NCBI RefSeq assembly: GCF_030518215.1
Contig: NZ_JAULRT010000027.1
Span: forward strand, 20,131-84,130
Direction: 5' to 3'
DNA from: Gilvimarinus algae
Lineage (GTDB): Bacteria; Pseudomonadota; Gammaproteobacteria; Pseudomonadales; Cellvibrionaceae
DNA: 64,000 bases
The notes beneath the pieces are model-generated. The model did no database searches. It was given only the letters and a program-made list of their open reading frames with translations, and was not told the DNA's origin. Positions 36,523-44,768 of the stretch are shown piece by piece. Both the position numbers and the translations under genes were made by a program. How positions within the stretch are numbered: the stretch's first letter is position 1; every line of letters starts with the position of its first letter.

Positions 36523-38292
36523 TTAGAGTGCCAGCGGCCAGCCAACGGCCAACACCGTCACAGTGGTTACCCCCACCAAAAGGCTCATGGGCAAGCCCGC
36601 CTTAATAAAGTCGGTAAAGCGATAGCCCCCGGGCCCATAGACCATGAGGTTGGTCTGATAGCCAAGCGGTGTGCTGAAACTGGCTGAGGCCGCCATCATC
36701 ACCACCAGCATAAAAGGCTCTGGGTTCAGACTCGCCTTTTGCGTCATCTCCAGCACCACCGGCACCATCAAAATTGCAGCGGCATTGTTGGTGATGGATT
36801 CAGTCAGCATCCATACCGCCAGATAGGTCAGCACCAGAATCAGCAGCGGGTGCCCCATACCGATGGTCAACAACCCCTCGGCCAACCATTGAGCCACACC
36901 GGTTTTGTACATGGCGTTGCCCAGGGCAAAAGACGCGGCGATGGTCAGCAGCACTGTCGGGTCGAGGCTTTTTTGCGCCTGTTGGGCCGAGCAGCAGCCG
37001 GTAACCATCATGGCGGCCGCCCCCAGCAGGGCCGCATTAAGCATGGACAGCAGACCCAGCGCCGCCGACAGCACAATAGCGACCAGAATCATCCAGGAGA
37101 GATAGGCCCGCTGATGGCGCGGAGGCTCTGTGCCCAGGTCGCTGACGAGCAAAAAGTCCTTGTTGTACTTTTGCCGACTGACAAACGCGGGACGCGCTTC
37201 CAGTAACAGAGTGTCGCCGGGCTTGAGCTTGGTGGTGCCGAGATTTCCCGGTACCCGCTCACCATTGCGTGCTACAGCCAGCACCGCGGCGCCGTAGCGC
37301 TCGCGAAAGTGCGAGTCGCGCACGGTTTGGTTAATACAGTGGCTGTGGGGCGAGATCACAGCTTCCACCAGGCGCCGCTCGCGCCGCTCACTGGCCAGCG
37401 TCAGCTCGCCATCGGTCGAGGGCACGATGCCTTTAATGCGCAGCAGGTCGGAAATGGCCTCGGTATTGCCGGCAAACACCAGGCGGTCGCCCGCCTGCAA
37501 CAGTTCCTCCGAGCTCACCGCTGGCACAATAGCGCCCTGGCGCTCAATCTCCACCAGATAAATGCGCTTGAGATTACGAAGGCCCGCTTCTTCTACCGTG
37601 CGCCCCACGAGCGGACCATCCGAGGCCACAGCGACCTCAAGCGTAAACTCGCGCAGGTTACCAAACAGGCCTTTCTCGCGCCGGTCCGGCAGGCTCTTGG
37701 GAAACACAAAGTACATAAACAGCATACCCACCACCACCACGGGCAAGCCCACGACGGTAATGGAGAACAGCGAAAAACCCGTATTGCCGGTGAGTTCTTG
37801 ATACTGGCCGTTGACCACCAGATTGGTACTGGTGCCAATCAGGGTCAGAGTGCCACCAAGAATCGCGGCGTAACTGAGCGGAATCATCAACTTCGACGGC
37901 GCGACATCAATACGCTTCGCCCAAGAGCGCACCGCCGGAATCATGGTGGCGACCACAGGTGTGTTATTCAGGAAGGCGCTTAACAGTGCCACAGGAAAGG
38001 CAATGCGCATCTGCGCCAGGCGGGTAGAACGAGGGTTACCCAGTACATGGGTCACCAACAAATCCACGCCACCGGAGCCGTGAATACCCGCCGCCACCAC
38101 AAACATGGCCGCCACGGTCAGTACGCCGTGATTGCTGAACCCGGCAAAGGCTTCATTCACCTCCAATACACCGGAGACACTGAGAATGACCAGGACGCCC
38201 ATCATCACCAGGTGAGCCGCTATGCGCGTAAAAATCAGCACGGCGAGCGCGCCCACAGCCAGGCCCAGCGATAATAACCCCTGCCATTCCAT
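36523..38292 (-). CDS. SLC13/DASS-type permease with internal RCK_C domains
   Basis: A 589-residue inner-membrane transporter of the anion symporter group. Helices flank a central soluble part. The two SNT-like sites are visible: FLNNTPVVATMIPAVRSWA and IGTSTNLVVNGQ in the first half, and TESITNNAAAILMVPVV and GYQTNLMVYGPGGY in the second. Two TrkA-C (RCK_C) repeats lie between them (about 215-375; LEVAVASDGPLVGRTVEEAGL and LVEAVISPHSHCINQTVRDSHF). Such proteins move dicarboxylates, sulfate or citrate with sodium; the substrate is unknown. The start is uncertain: ATG 38292 or GTG 38307, neither with a good ribosome site. Confidence 0.87.
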   Translation of the reverse strand: MEWQGLLSLGLAVGALAVLIFTRIAAHLVMMGVLVILSVSGVLEVNEAFAGFSNHGVLTVAAMFVVAAGIHGSGGVDLLVTHVLGNPRSTRLAQMRIAFPVALLSAFLNNTPVVATMIPAVRSWAKRIDVAPSKLMIPLSYAAILGGTLTLIGTSTNLVVNGQYQELTGNTGFSLFSITVVGLPVVVVGMLFMYFVFPKSLPDRREKGLFGNLREFTLEVAVASDGPLVGRTVEEAGLRNLKRIYLVEIERQGAIVPAVSSEELLQAGDRLVFAGNTEAISDLLRIKGIVPSTDGELTLASERRERRLVEAVISPHSHCINQTVRDSHFRERYGAAVLAVARNGERVPGNLGTTKLKPGDTLLLEARPAFVSRQKYNKDFLLVSDLGTEPPRHQRAYLSWMILVAIVLSAALGLLSMLNAALLGAAAMMVTGCCSAQQAQKSLDPTVLLTIAASFALGNAMYKTGVAQWLAEGLLTIGMGHPLLILVLTYLAVWMLTESITNNAAAILMVPVVLEMTQKASLNPEPFMLVVMMAASASFSTPLGYQTNLMVYGPGGYRFTDFIKAGLPMSLLVGVTTVTVLAVGWPLAL

Positions 38293-38504
38293 GATATTCA
38301 GACCCACTTGTTGATAATAAGGCGGCGAGGATACCGGAAGTTGTCACAGGGGAAAAATAGTAATTTCTACTAGCGATATAACAGCCGGCTCTAAAAATCC
38401 TAGTTGCTTGGGTCTGTTCACACTATTTGCGTCCATCCAGCGGTTCATGCACCATGACGTGCATCTTTTCTGACAACCACAAATACGAGAGCGCAGGGCA
38501 ACAC

Positions 38505-39548
38505 ATGAGCACACGATTCAACCTGGCCCTGGCCTCCTACGGCATGTCCGGCCGGATTTTCCACGCACCTTTTATTGAGCAGCACCCGGGCCTGGTGCTG
38601 CACAGTATTCTCGAGCGCAGCCAGTCGCTCGCGCGCGAGCGCTACCCTAATGCCAAGATCGTTAGAGACTTTGCGGCACTGCTTGAGGATCCGGCCATTG
38701 ATGTCGTTGTGGTCAATACGCCCAACACCCTGCATTACCCCATGGCGCGCGCCGCCCTTGAAGCGGGTAAGCACGTTATTGTGGAAAAACCCTTCACCGT
38801 ATCGGTGGATGAAGGCAAGGCACTGATCGAGCTGGCCGAGCAGCGGCAGCTTATGTTGTCGGTCTACCACAACCGGCGGCTGCAATCGGGGCACCTGACC
38901 GTTCGCCAGCTGCTGGAGCGCGGCGAGCTGGGCCAGCTCAATACCTTCGCCACCCACATTGATCGCTATCGCCCCGAACCGGGGCCCAAAAAATGGAAAG
39001 AAGACCCCAACCCGGGCGCAGGGCTGCTCTACGACCTGGGCTCTCACCTGCTGGACGAGGCGGCCATGTTGTTCGGCCTGCCCCTGGCCGTCACCGCCGA
39101 TTTACGCTGCGAAAGGGAGCACGGCCAGGTGTGCGACTACTTCCAGCTGCGGCTGGATTATCCGCGCCACAAATGCCTGCTGAGCGCCAGCATGCTCGCG
39201 CGTGAACCCGGTCCCGCCTACCTATTGCACGGCGACAAAGCCTCCTATTTAAAAGCCGAGGGCGATATTCAGGAGTCTCTGCTCGCCGCCGGCGCCATCC
39301 CCGACACCGACCACTGGTGCCGTGAACAACCCCACCAGTGGGGCTTATTACACAGCGAGCAAGGGCGGAGTGCTTACCCCACCGTCGACGGCCGCTACCA
39401 AGACTTCTACGACAACATCTACCGCCACTTGAGTGCTGGACAGCCCCTGAAAGTCTTGGCCGATCAGGCGCTGGTTACCATCGGCCTGATTGAAATCGCC
39501 GAACACAGCGCCCGTGAAAAACGCACCATAGTGCTCGGCGGTAGCTGA
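38505..39548 (+). CDS. Gfo/Idh/MocA-family oxidoreductase, YdgJ-like
   Basis: A 347-residue NAD(P)-dependent oxidoreductase. The N-terminal Rossmann domain has FNLALASYGMSGRIFHAPFI (a variant of the usual GxGxxG) and the catalytic Lys in HVIVEKPFTV (about 92-101). The C-terminal domain carries YDLGSHLLDEAAMLFG, with the His typical of the family. The size and opening resemble E. coli YdgJ; the sugar or polyol substrate is unknown. Start chosen at 38505 (ATG after CAGGGC) where the Rossmann strand begins; an earlier frame at 38427 has no signal or motif. Confidence 0.9.
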   Translation: MSTRFNLALASYGMSGRIFHAPFIEQHPGLVLHSILERSQSLARERYPNAKIVRDFAALLEDPAIDVVVVNTPNTLHYPMARAALEAGKHVIVEKPFTVSVDEGKALIELAEQRQLMLSVYHNRRLQSGHLTVRQLLERGELGQLNTFATHIDRYRPEPGPKKWKEDPNPGAGLLYDLGSHLLDEAAMLFGLPLAVTADLRCEREHGQVCDYFQLRLDYPRHKCLLSASMLAREPGPAYLLHGDKASYLKAEGDIQESLLAAGAIPDTDHWCREQPHQWGLLHSEQGRSAYPTVDGRYQDFYDNIYRHLSAGQPLKVLADQALVTIGLIEIAEHSAREKRTIVLGGS

Positions 39549-39629
39549 GCCCAGTGCCCGTGATAAAGCCTGAGAAAAGCGGCTGATATACAATAGCCGG
39601 CAACAACAACCCTATACGAAAGAAGTGCA

Positions 39630-40736
39630 ATGTCCTTGCCCCCACCCTCCGCGCAGTGCCTTATCGATTTTGATGGCGACCGAAACAATAACTTTACGCT
39701 CATCCGGCTTGTTCTTGCCTGGGCCGTACTCTACGGACACAGTTTCCCCATTCAGGGTGCCGAGGGATATACAGACCCTCTCAGATCCCTATTTCAGAAC
39801 TCGACCTGGATTGGCGCTATCGCCGTGGAGGGCTTTTTTGCCATCAGTGGCTTTCTCGTAACAGCCAGCCTGCTCAAACGCGGCGCCATTGATTACGCAA
39901 TTTCACGCGCACTGCGTATTTTTCCGGGGCTGGCGGTCTGCGTATTCGGGTGCGTATTTCTGCTCGGCCCTCTGGCAACCAATCTTTCGGCTAGCGAGTA
40001 CTTCAGCCATGATAAAACCTACGACTACCTCAGCAACGCTCTGGCAGTTATGCGCATGCAATGGGACTTGCCTGGTGTATTTACCGAGAATACCCGCGAC
40101 TCTATCAACGGCTCACTGTGGACGTTAACCGTAGAGGTACGCTGTTACTTGCTACTGATGATCGTCGGGCTCTTCGCGCTGCTCAAGTACCAGCCAATAG
40201 CCAGCATTTTCCTGCTGGCGCTGCTGTTGTTTTCAGTGGGTTTTTACAGCGACATCCCCTTAATCGGCTTCAACGAGCGCTGGGCCAGACCGGCCCTGTA
40301 TTTTCTGGTAGGCGTGGCTTTCTATATTCACCGGCAATATATTGTCTTGCACTGGAAGCTGGCACTGGCATGCCTGGGCTTGTGCTTCTTTTCTTTTGGC
40401 GAAGACTGGTACAAGTTTGTATTTCCCGCATGCTTTGTCTACCTGATTTTCTACGCGGCCTACGCCGCCAAGCACATTGACTTGGACAGAACCATGGGGG
40501 ATATTTCTTACGGCGTCTACATTTATGCTTGGCCCACCCAGCAAGTGGTAGCGAGTCTTCTGCCCGATGCATCCCCCTATACCAACACCCTTTTCGCAAC
40601 TATAGTTACTGCCATTCTGGCCTGGCTTTCATGGAACTACATTGAAAAACCCGCCCTGTCACTGAAGCAACAGCTGTTGCGCTTGCGGCACAAAGGCAAG
40701 GTATTGCCAACCAGACCAGGTGTTGAGTCACCCTAA
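39630..40736 (+). CDS. Acyltransferase 3 family membrane protein
   Basis: A 368-residue integral membrane protein of the OafA/YrhL-like group, with about ten helices. Family landmarks are a GHSFP near the start (about 36-41, the catalytic His region), FAISGFLVTASLLKRG (about 70-85) and SLWTLTVEVRCYLLL (about 161-175). It transfers acetyl or other acyl groups to envelope sugars such as O-antigen. No partner glycosyltransferase genes lie nearby. The ATG at 39630 has AAAGAAG upstream. Its base use is somewhat less GC-rich than its neighbours, so later acquisition is possible. Confidence 0.9.
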   Translation: MSLPPPSAQCLIDFDGDRNNNFTLIRLVLAWAVLYGHSFPIQGAEGYTDPLRSLFQNSTWIGAIAVEGFFAISGFLVTASLLKRGAIDYAISRALRIFPGLAVCVFGCVFLLGPLATNLSASEYFSHDKTYDYLSNALAVMRMQWDLPGVFTENTRDSINGSLWTLTVEVRCYLLLMIVGLFALLKYQPIASIFLLALLLFSVGFYSDIPLIGFNERWARPALYFLVGVAFYIHRQYIVLHWKLALACLGLCFFSFGEDWYKFVFPACFVYLIFYAAYAAKHIDLDRTMGDISYGVYIYAWPTQQVVASLLPDASPYTNTLFATIVTAILAWLSWNYIEKPALSLKQQLLRLRHKGKVLPTRPGVESP

Positions 40737-40748
40737 GACAAAATAAAA

Positions 40749-40769
40749 AAGCCGCCCAATGGGCGGCTT
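40749..40769 (-). terminator. Terminator after the TonB-C-like gene
   Basis: AAGCCGCCC-aat-GGGCGGCTT, with a T-rich tail on the reverse strand (TTTTTTATTTT). It lies 38 bp past the reverse-strand gene at 40807 and faces the acyltransferase gene. Confidence 0.8.
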
Positions 40770-40806
40770 CACGACAGGAGCCAGGGTCTCTGGCAGTACC
40801 GATCCG

Positions 40807-41535
40807 TCAGTCGTTTTCGGGGTAGTTGACCACCGCGATGTAGTGCATATCCACCGCGTTTTCGCCGACAAAACCCGGAATGAAGCGGGATTTTTTCAAG
40901 GCGGTTTCGATCACTTTGGCATCGCGGCGGGCGCGGCCACTGGCCTCTACGGTGCGCACGCTTTCCACTTCGCCGTCGGCACTGACATCACCGACAATGC
41001 GCGCAAGGCGACCTTCATTGAAGAAAGGTTTGCCATTGCCGCTGGCACTGTAGGCACTGTACCAATCGGCCTGGTCGAGACGCTCTTGCGGTGCGATATA
41101 GTGAACGCCGTGTTCGCGCTGCAAGGTGCCGAGATTGGGCAACATCACCACATTGGGCTGCGAATCGTTGCGCGAGTAAACCACGCGGAAGGTCATGCGC
41201 ACCGGAACAGCTTCACCGTCCACCTTGGCCGGGGAAAAGGCCAAGCCCTCAATGGCCCGCTGGGTTTGACCCTGCAGATCATCGTAAGCGGCTTTGTCAA
41301 AGCAGCTGACATTGCTGGCAACACCGCTGACGGCGATGTCAGCCTGGCAATAAACCGCTATAGTTCTTTTATCGGTGGCCATGGTTTCAGGGAGAACCAC
41401 TTTTTGGCTGACTTGATCAACCGCATTGCCGAACTGGGCGGGTTGATACATGGAGCTCGCACTGCTGGAAAAAGGCAGTACCACTGCCAGAATCGCCAGT
41501 GAACCGAGCACTTTATTGGTTAGACGTGATTTCAT
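40807..41535 (-). CDS. Periplasmic protein with two TonB-C-like domains
   Basis: A 242-residue protein with an N-terminal export signal (MKSRLTNKVLGSLAILAVVLPFSSSASS). The second half, ARIVGDVSADGEVESVRTVE then AKVIETALKKSRFIPGFVGE, fits the TonB C-terminal domain pattern (strand, DG turn, strand, helix, F/YxPG). The first half, ending AIEGLAFSPAKVDGEAVPVRMTFRVVY, shows the same order. So it reads as a tandem of two such domains without the usual proline-rich spacer. It lies downstream of a TonB-dependent receptor. The start is ATG 41535 with GAGAGGAT upstream. Function is inference: it may touch the receptor TonB box or act as a periplasmic adaptor. Confidence 0.6.
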   Translation of the reverse strand: MKSRLTNKVLGSLAILAVVLPFSSSASSMYQPAQFGNAVDQVSQKVVLPETMATDKRTIAVYCQADIAVSGVASNVSCFDKAAYDDLQGQTQRAIEGLAFSPAKVDGEAVPVRMTFRVVYSRNDSQPNVVMLPNLGTLQREHGVHYIAPQERLDQADWYSAYSASGNGKPFFNEGRLARIVGDVSADGEVESVRTVEASGRARRDAKVIETALKKSRFIPGFVGENAVDMHYIAVVNYPEND

Positions 41536-41907
41536 GCTCAAATCCTCTCTCTACTGGGGTGAATCCCCGACATCAGATTAGCGATATTCAAATAGGCTTA
41601 AATAGCGCTGTTGTTATAAAGAATATCACCGGCCTAACCATATCAATGTGAAATTATTATTACAGGTTTGTCTTTTTTCGGTGTTTTTTCGAAAAAATCC
41701 CGATTTTTTTACCTGTATAGCGAAAAAAATCGGTCGAAAAGGGGGCGCGACGCACATTTTTTGAGCGTTTTGCAGGCATCTATAACAAAAAAATCTAAGT
41801 GGTGTGCGCCAGGGCAGCGCAGTGCGGGCAAAAAAAAGCCGCTGACAGGCAGCGGCTGTTCGCCATCCATGGCGTTATGGTGTTGCCTTTGGCACGTGAG
41901 GCTGGCT
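41536..41907. other. AT-rich intergenic region with overlapping palindromes
   Basis: This 372-bp stretch between the TonB-C-like gene and the receptor gene has no supported gene. It holds overlapping inverted repeats: TTTTTTCGAAAAAA (41684-41697), AAAAAATC-cc-GATTTTTT (41692-41709) and CCGATTTTTTT / AAAAAAATCGG (41700-41733), within a longer pair TACAGGT / ACCTGTA (41661-41717). The receptor terminator lies at its right end. The promoter of the 40807 gene should be in its left half. Confidence 0.55.
41830..41857 (-). terminator. Terminator after the TonB-dependent receptor
   Basis: AGCCGCTG-cctgt-CAGCGGCT on the reverse strand followed by a run of T, 50 bp past the receptor stop codon. Confidence 0.82.
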
Positions 41908-44607
41908 TTAGAAGGAGTACTTCAAGTCCAACCCGATTCCTGTGCCCTGCTCCTGCTTGAGGATAGTAACGGCCTCGCCGGCAGAGTTGACCTGCTCAAA
42001 CTCGCGGTCCTGGCCGAGAATGTTGCTGAACTTCAGCTTCATGCTCAGAGTCTCGGTCGGATAGAAGGTATAGACCAAATCCAGCGAGTGGTAGGGCTGC
42101 TCGTAAGCGTCGTCGTGGCCATTGAGCACCGAGGCGTAGTAAACGCGATCGCCGAACACGTTGTACAGCAGCGATGCGGTGTGCATACCATCGGGTGAAT
42201 CAAAGCCCAGCTGGGCGTTCATCACATACTCCGATTGACCGGTCATGCGGCGCTTAATGTTGGTAAAGCCCTGGCCATCGGGAGAGACAATCTCTGAGTC
42301 ACTCAAGGTCAGGTTACCGGATACGAAAAAGCCAGCGCCTATGTCTTTCAAACCTTCAAACTCCAGGCCGTAGATTTCACCGGACACAGCGTTGTAGTAG
42401 GTCAGCAGGATATCGTCGTCCGAACCGGGCTGGCGGGCCTGCTCGATCGGGTTGGCAATATCTTTGTAGAACAGCGAGATGGTGAAGTTATCGCCGCCGG
42501 CGTAGAACCACTCGGTGCGCAGATCAAAGTGATCCAGCTCGGAGTAATCCAAGTTGGGGTTACCCACCACTCGAACATCCAGCTCCGGGTCCAGGTACTG
42601 AACGTCCGAGACTTCACGAAGGTCCGGGCGCACCACGGTCTGTGCAACCGAAGCACGCACCTGGAAGTCATCTGCGCCCATAAAGCCCTGGTTCATAAAG
42701 GTAACGGCCAAGGAGGGGTACCAGCCGTCGTCTTTAATAGCGTAGTTCTGATCTTCTTTGCTGAGCTCCTCGTTCAGATCTTCAATCGACTCGCCGGTGT
42801 AGTCGAGCAAATCCACAGGCAATACGGCCTGGCGGAAATCCTCGTAACGCACACCACCGGTGATACGCCACACGTAATCAATGTTCAGATCGAACATACC
42901 GTAGGCGGCATCGGTCATCTGGGCGGCAATGTAACTCTCTTTGCCCAGGCCGGGGTCCATAGTCAGATCAAAGTTGTTGTCCAGGCTGGCAAGATTCTCA
43001 TCGGACAAGACCACACCCGGCGTGCCGGTCAGCACATCGCCAGACACACCCGGCGCGTTGATTGCCGCCGTGTAGCCGTAATAGGCGCGAGCCTTATCGC
43101 TGTAGTCGTAACCACCGGTAAAGGTCAGCAGGTTGTCGCCAAAGTTCAGCGGCAGCTCCACGTCCCAACCATAGCTTCTGACACTGTCTTCCAGTTGCAA
43201 AAAGCCGAAGGTCGTCATGTTGGTGGTCGAAAGCAAGCGCGTTGTAATCAGCTCACCGGTTTGCGGGTTAAGTCGGTTCGAGGCCTGGATATTGACCTCG
43301 TTAGGAATCGCCGTCTCAGCGGTGGAGTCGGAGTAATACCAGTCGACATTCACCTCATCCATGACATCGCCGAAGCGCAAATCAAAGGCGTGATCACCGG
43401 TGAGCTGCCCCACGGTGAGGCGGCGCTCTTCATAGCGCGTTTTGTAATCCAGCACCTGGCTGCCGTCGGCTTGGGTATTGTTGGCATCGAAGCCCTTGGA
43501 GATAGACGCCTGGTCTTCCACATTGGTGATGTAAAAGCCACTGGCCTCAATGGTGTGCCTCTCCTGAAAGCTGACACCCGCATTGATGGCGGCCAACTGA
43601 CGCACTTCTTCAAAGGTCCGTTGAACGTCGGAGTTCACGGTGTCGGGGTTACCGATACCTTTTTTCTCCTGGTTCTTGTTGCGCCATTCGTGGTCGTAAG
43701 ACAGGTTCGCAAGCGCCCCTACACGCCAATCATCTCCCAGGTACCAGGAATTACCCAGCGACAACTTGCCGCCGTAATCCGGATCCAGTGACTGAGGCGT
43801 GATCTCCACATCGCGATTGAGACTGAGCATCAAGTCGCGGTTGATTTGCTGCGCTTGTGCGCGCACCTCGGGAGAGACAGACTGCCCCTGGCCCACCATG
43901 GACTGGGCAATTTCGTTGGTGGTGATATTACCCTGATACAGGGTAATCGCACGGCTCAAGGCGTCGGGCACACCATTATCGATGTCGCCACCGGCGTAGA
44001 AAATGCCGTCGTCTTCATTGGCCGTATCCCAACCGGTGCCAATAGAGACATCAAATACCACATCATCGGGAATACCCTTGGTGCGGATATTGACGTTACC
44101 GCCACCAAAAGTGGCCGGCAGGTCGGGCGAGAAAGCCTTCTGCACTTTCAGGGTTTTAACGATGGAAGAGGGAAACAAATCCAGCGGCAAAACGTTGCGC
44201 GTCAGCTCCGGCGAAGGAACGGCGGCACCGTTTAACTGGGTGCTGGAATAGCGTTCACCGAGCGAGCGGACGTACACATACTGATCGTCCACGACGGTAA
44301 GGCCGGTAACACGACTAAGCGCCGAGGCCACATCGGCGTCCCCGGCACGGGAAATCTGGTCGAAGCCAAGAACATCAGCGGCAAAAGCCTGTTCCAGGCG
44401 CTCGTCAACAATAGAATCGGACGCGCTTTGCAGGCGACCAATGGTTAGTACCTCTTCAATTACCGGGGCCTGGATGGATGGCGGAGAACTTAAACCCGCA
44501 TCGTCATCGTCGGACTGGGCAACGGCGCTCTGGCCGCTGAACATTGCCGCAGACGCCGCGATAATCGCCAGAGATAGCTGGCTTCGCTTGGTAGTCATTG
44601 TGCGCAT
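41908..44607 (-). CDS. TonB-dependent outer-membrane receptor
   Basis: An 899-residue TonB-dependent receptor. Signal peptide (about 1-30) then a TonB-box-like segment (VIEEVLTIGRLQSA, about 49-62). The plug domain holds GDADVASALSRVTGLTVVDDQYVYVRSLGERYS and ..LPATFGGGNVNIRTKGIP. The barrel runs to the C-terminal aromatic DLKYSF. It imports a scarce ligand through the outer membrane with energy from TonB/ExbBD (not in this window). It lies 162 bp downstream of the lipoprotein gene, which has a PhoB-box array, so expression under phosphate limitation is likely by read-through. The ligand is unknown; a phosphate-bearing compound is the best guess from context. Confidence 0.92.
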   Translation of the reverse strand: MRTMTTKRSQLSLAIIAASAAMFSGQSAVAQSDDDDAGLSSPPSIQAPVIEEVLTIGRLQSASDSIVDERLEQAFAADVLGFDQISRAGDADVASALSRVTGLTVVDDQYVYVRSLGERYSSTQLNGAAVPSPELTRNVLPLDLFPSSIVKTLKVQKAFSPDLPATFGGGNVNIRTKGIPDDVVFDVSIGTGWDTANEDDGIFYAGGDIDNGVPDALSRAITLYQGNITTNEIAQSMVGQGQSVSPEVRAQAQQINRDLMLSLNRDVEITPQSLDPDYGGKLSLGNSWYLGDDWRVGALANLSYDHEWRNKNQEKKGIGNPDTVNSDVQRTFEEVRQLAAINAGVSFQERHTIEASGFYITNVEDQASISKGFDANNTQADGSQVLDYKTRYEERRLTVGQLTGDHAFDLRFGDVMDEVNVDWYYSDSTAETAIPNEVNIQASNRLNPQTGELITTRLLSTTNMTTFGFLQLEDSVRSYGWDVELPLNFGDNLLTFTGGYDYSDKARAYYGYTAAINAPGVSGDVLTGTPGVVLSDENLASLDNNFDLTMDPGLGKESYIAAQMTDAAYGMFDLNIDYVWRITGGVRYEDFRQAVLPVDLLDYTGESIEDLNEELSKEDQNYAIKDDGWYPSLAVTFMNQGFMGADDFQVRASVAQTVVRPDLREVSDVQYLDPELDVRVVGNPNLDYSELDHFDLRTEWFYAGGDNFTISLFYKDIANPIEQARQPGSDDDILLTYYNAVSGEIYGLEFEGLKDIGAGFFVSGNLTLSDSEIVSPDGQGFTNIKRRMTGQSEYVMNAQLGFDSPDGMHTASLLYNVFGDRVYYASVLNGHDDAYEQPYHSLDLVYTFYPTETLSMKLKFSNILGQDREFEQVNSAGEAVTILKQEQGTGIGLDLKYSF

Positions 44608-44721
44608 TTTAGAAACCTTTTAAAGGCGGTTTTCCAAACGGTCTGGGTTGTTATCACCCGGTAAGCCAAACACTGAGTTTGCGGGTGACGTGTGAGCTCG
44701 GCAGAGCTCGGGGTCTATCGC

Positions 44722-44746
44722 AAAAGGCGCCCCGAAAGGCGCCTTG
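44722..44746 (-). terminator. Stem-loop between lipoprotein and receptor genes
   Basis: AAGGCGCC / GGCGCCTT with a 6-nt loop, followed on the reverse strand by TTTT. It may act as a partial terminator that lowers receptor mRNA relative to the lipoprotein mRNA. Confidence 0.6.
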
Positions 44747-44768
44747 CAATACAGCTGGCGCAGGTGGA

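Noticed and set aside
41668..42198. 176-codon forward frame over the AT-rich palindromes
   Set aside because: Starts in the intergenic palindromes and then runs antisense through the receptor gene; no coding signal of its own.
42529..43791. 420-codon open frame antisense to the TonB receptor
   Set aside because: Val/His/Gly-rich shadow translation; the reverse-strand receptor has clear plug and barrel features.
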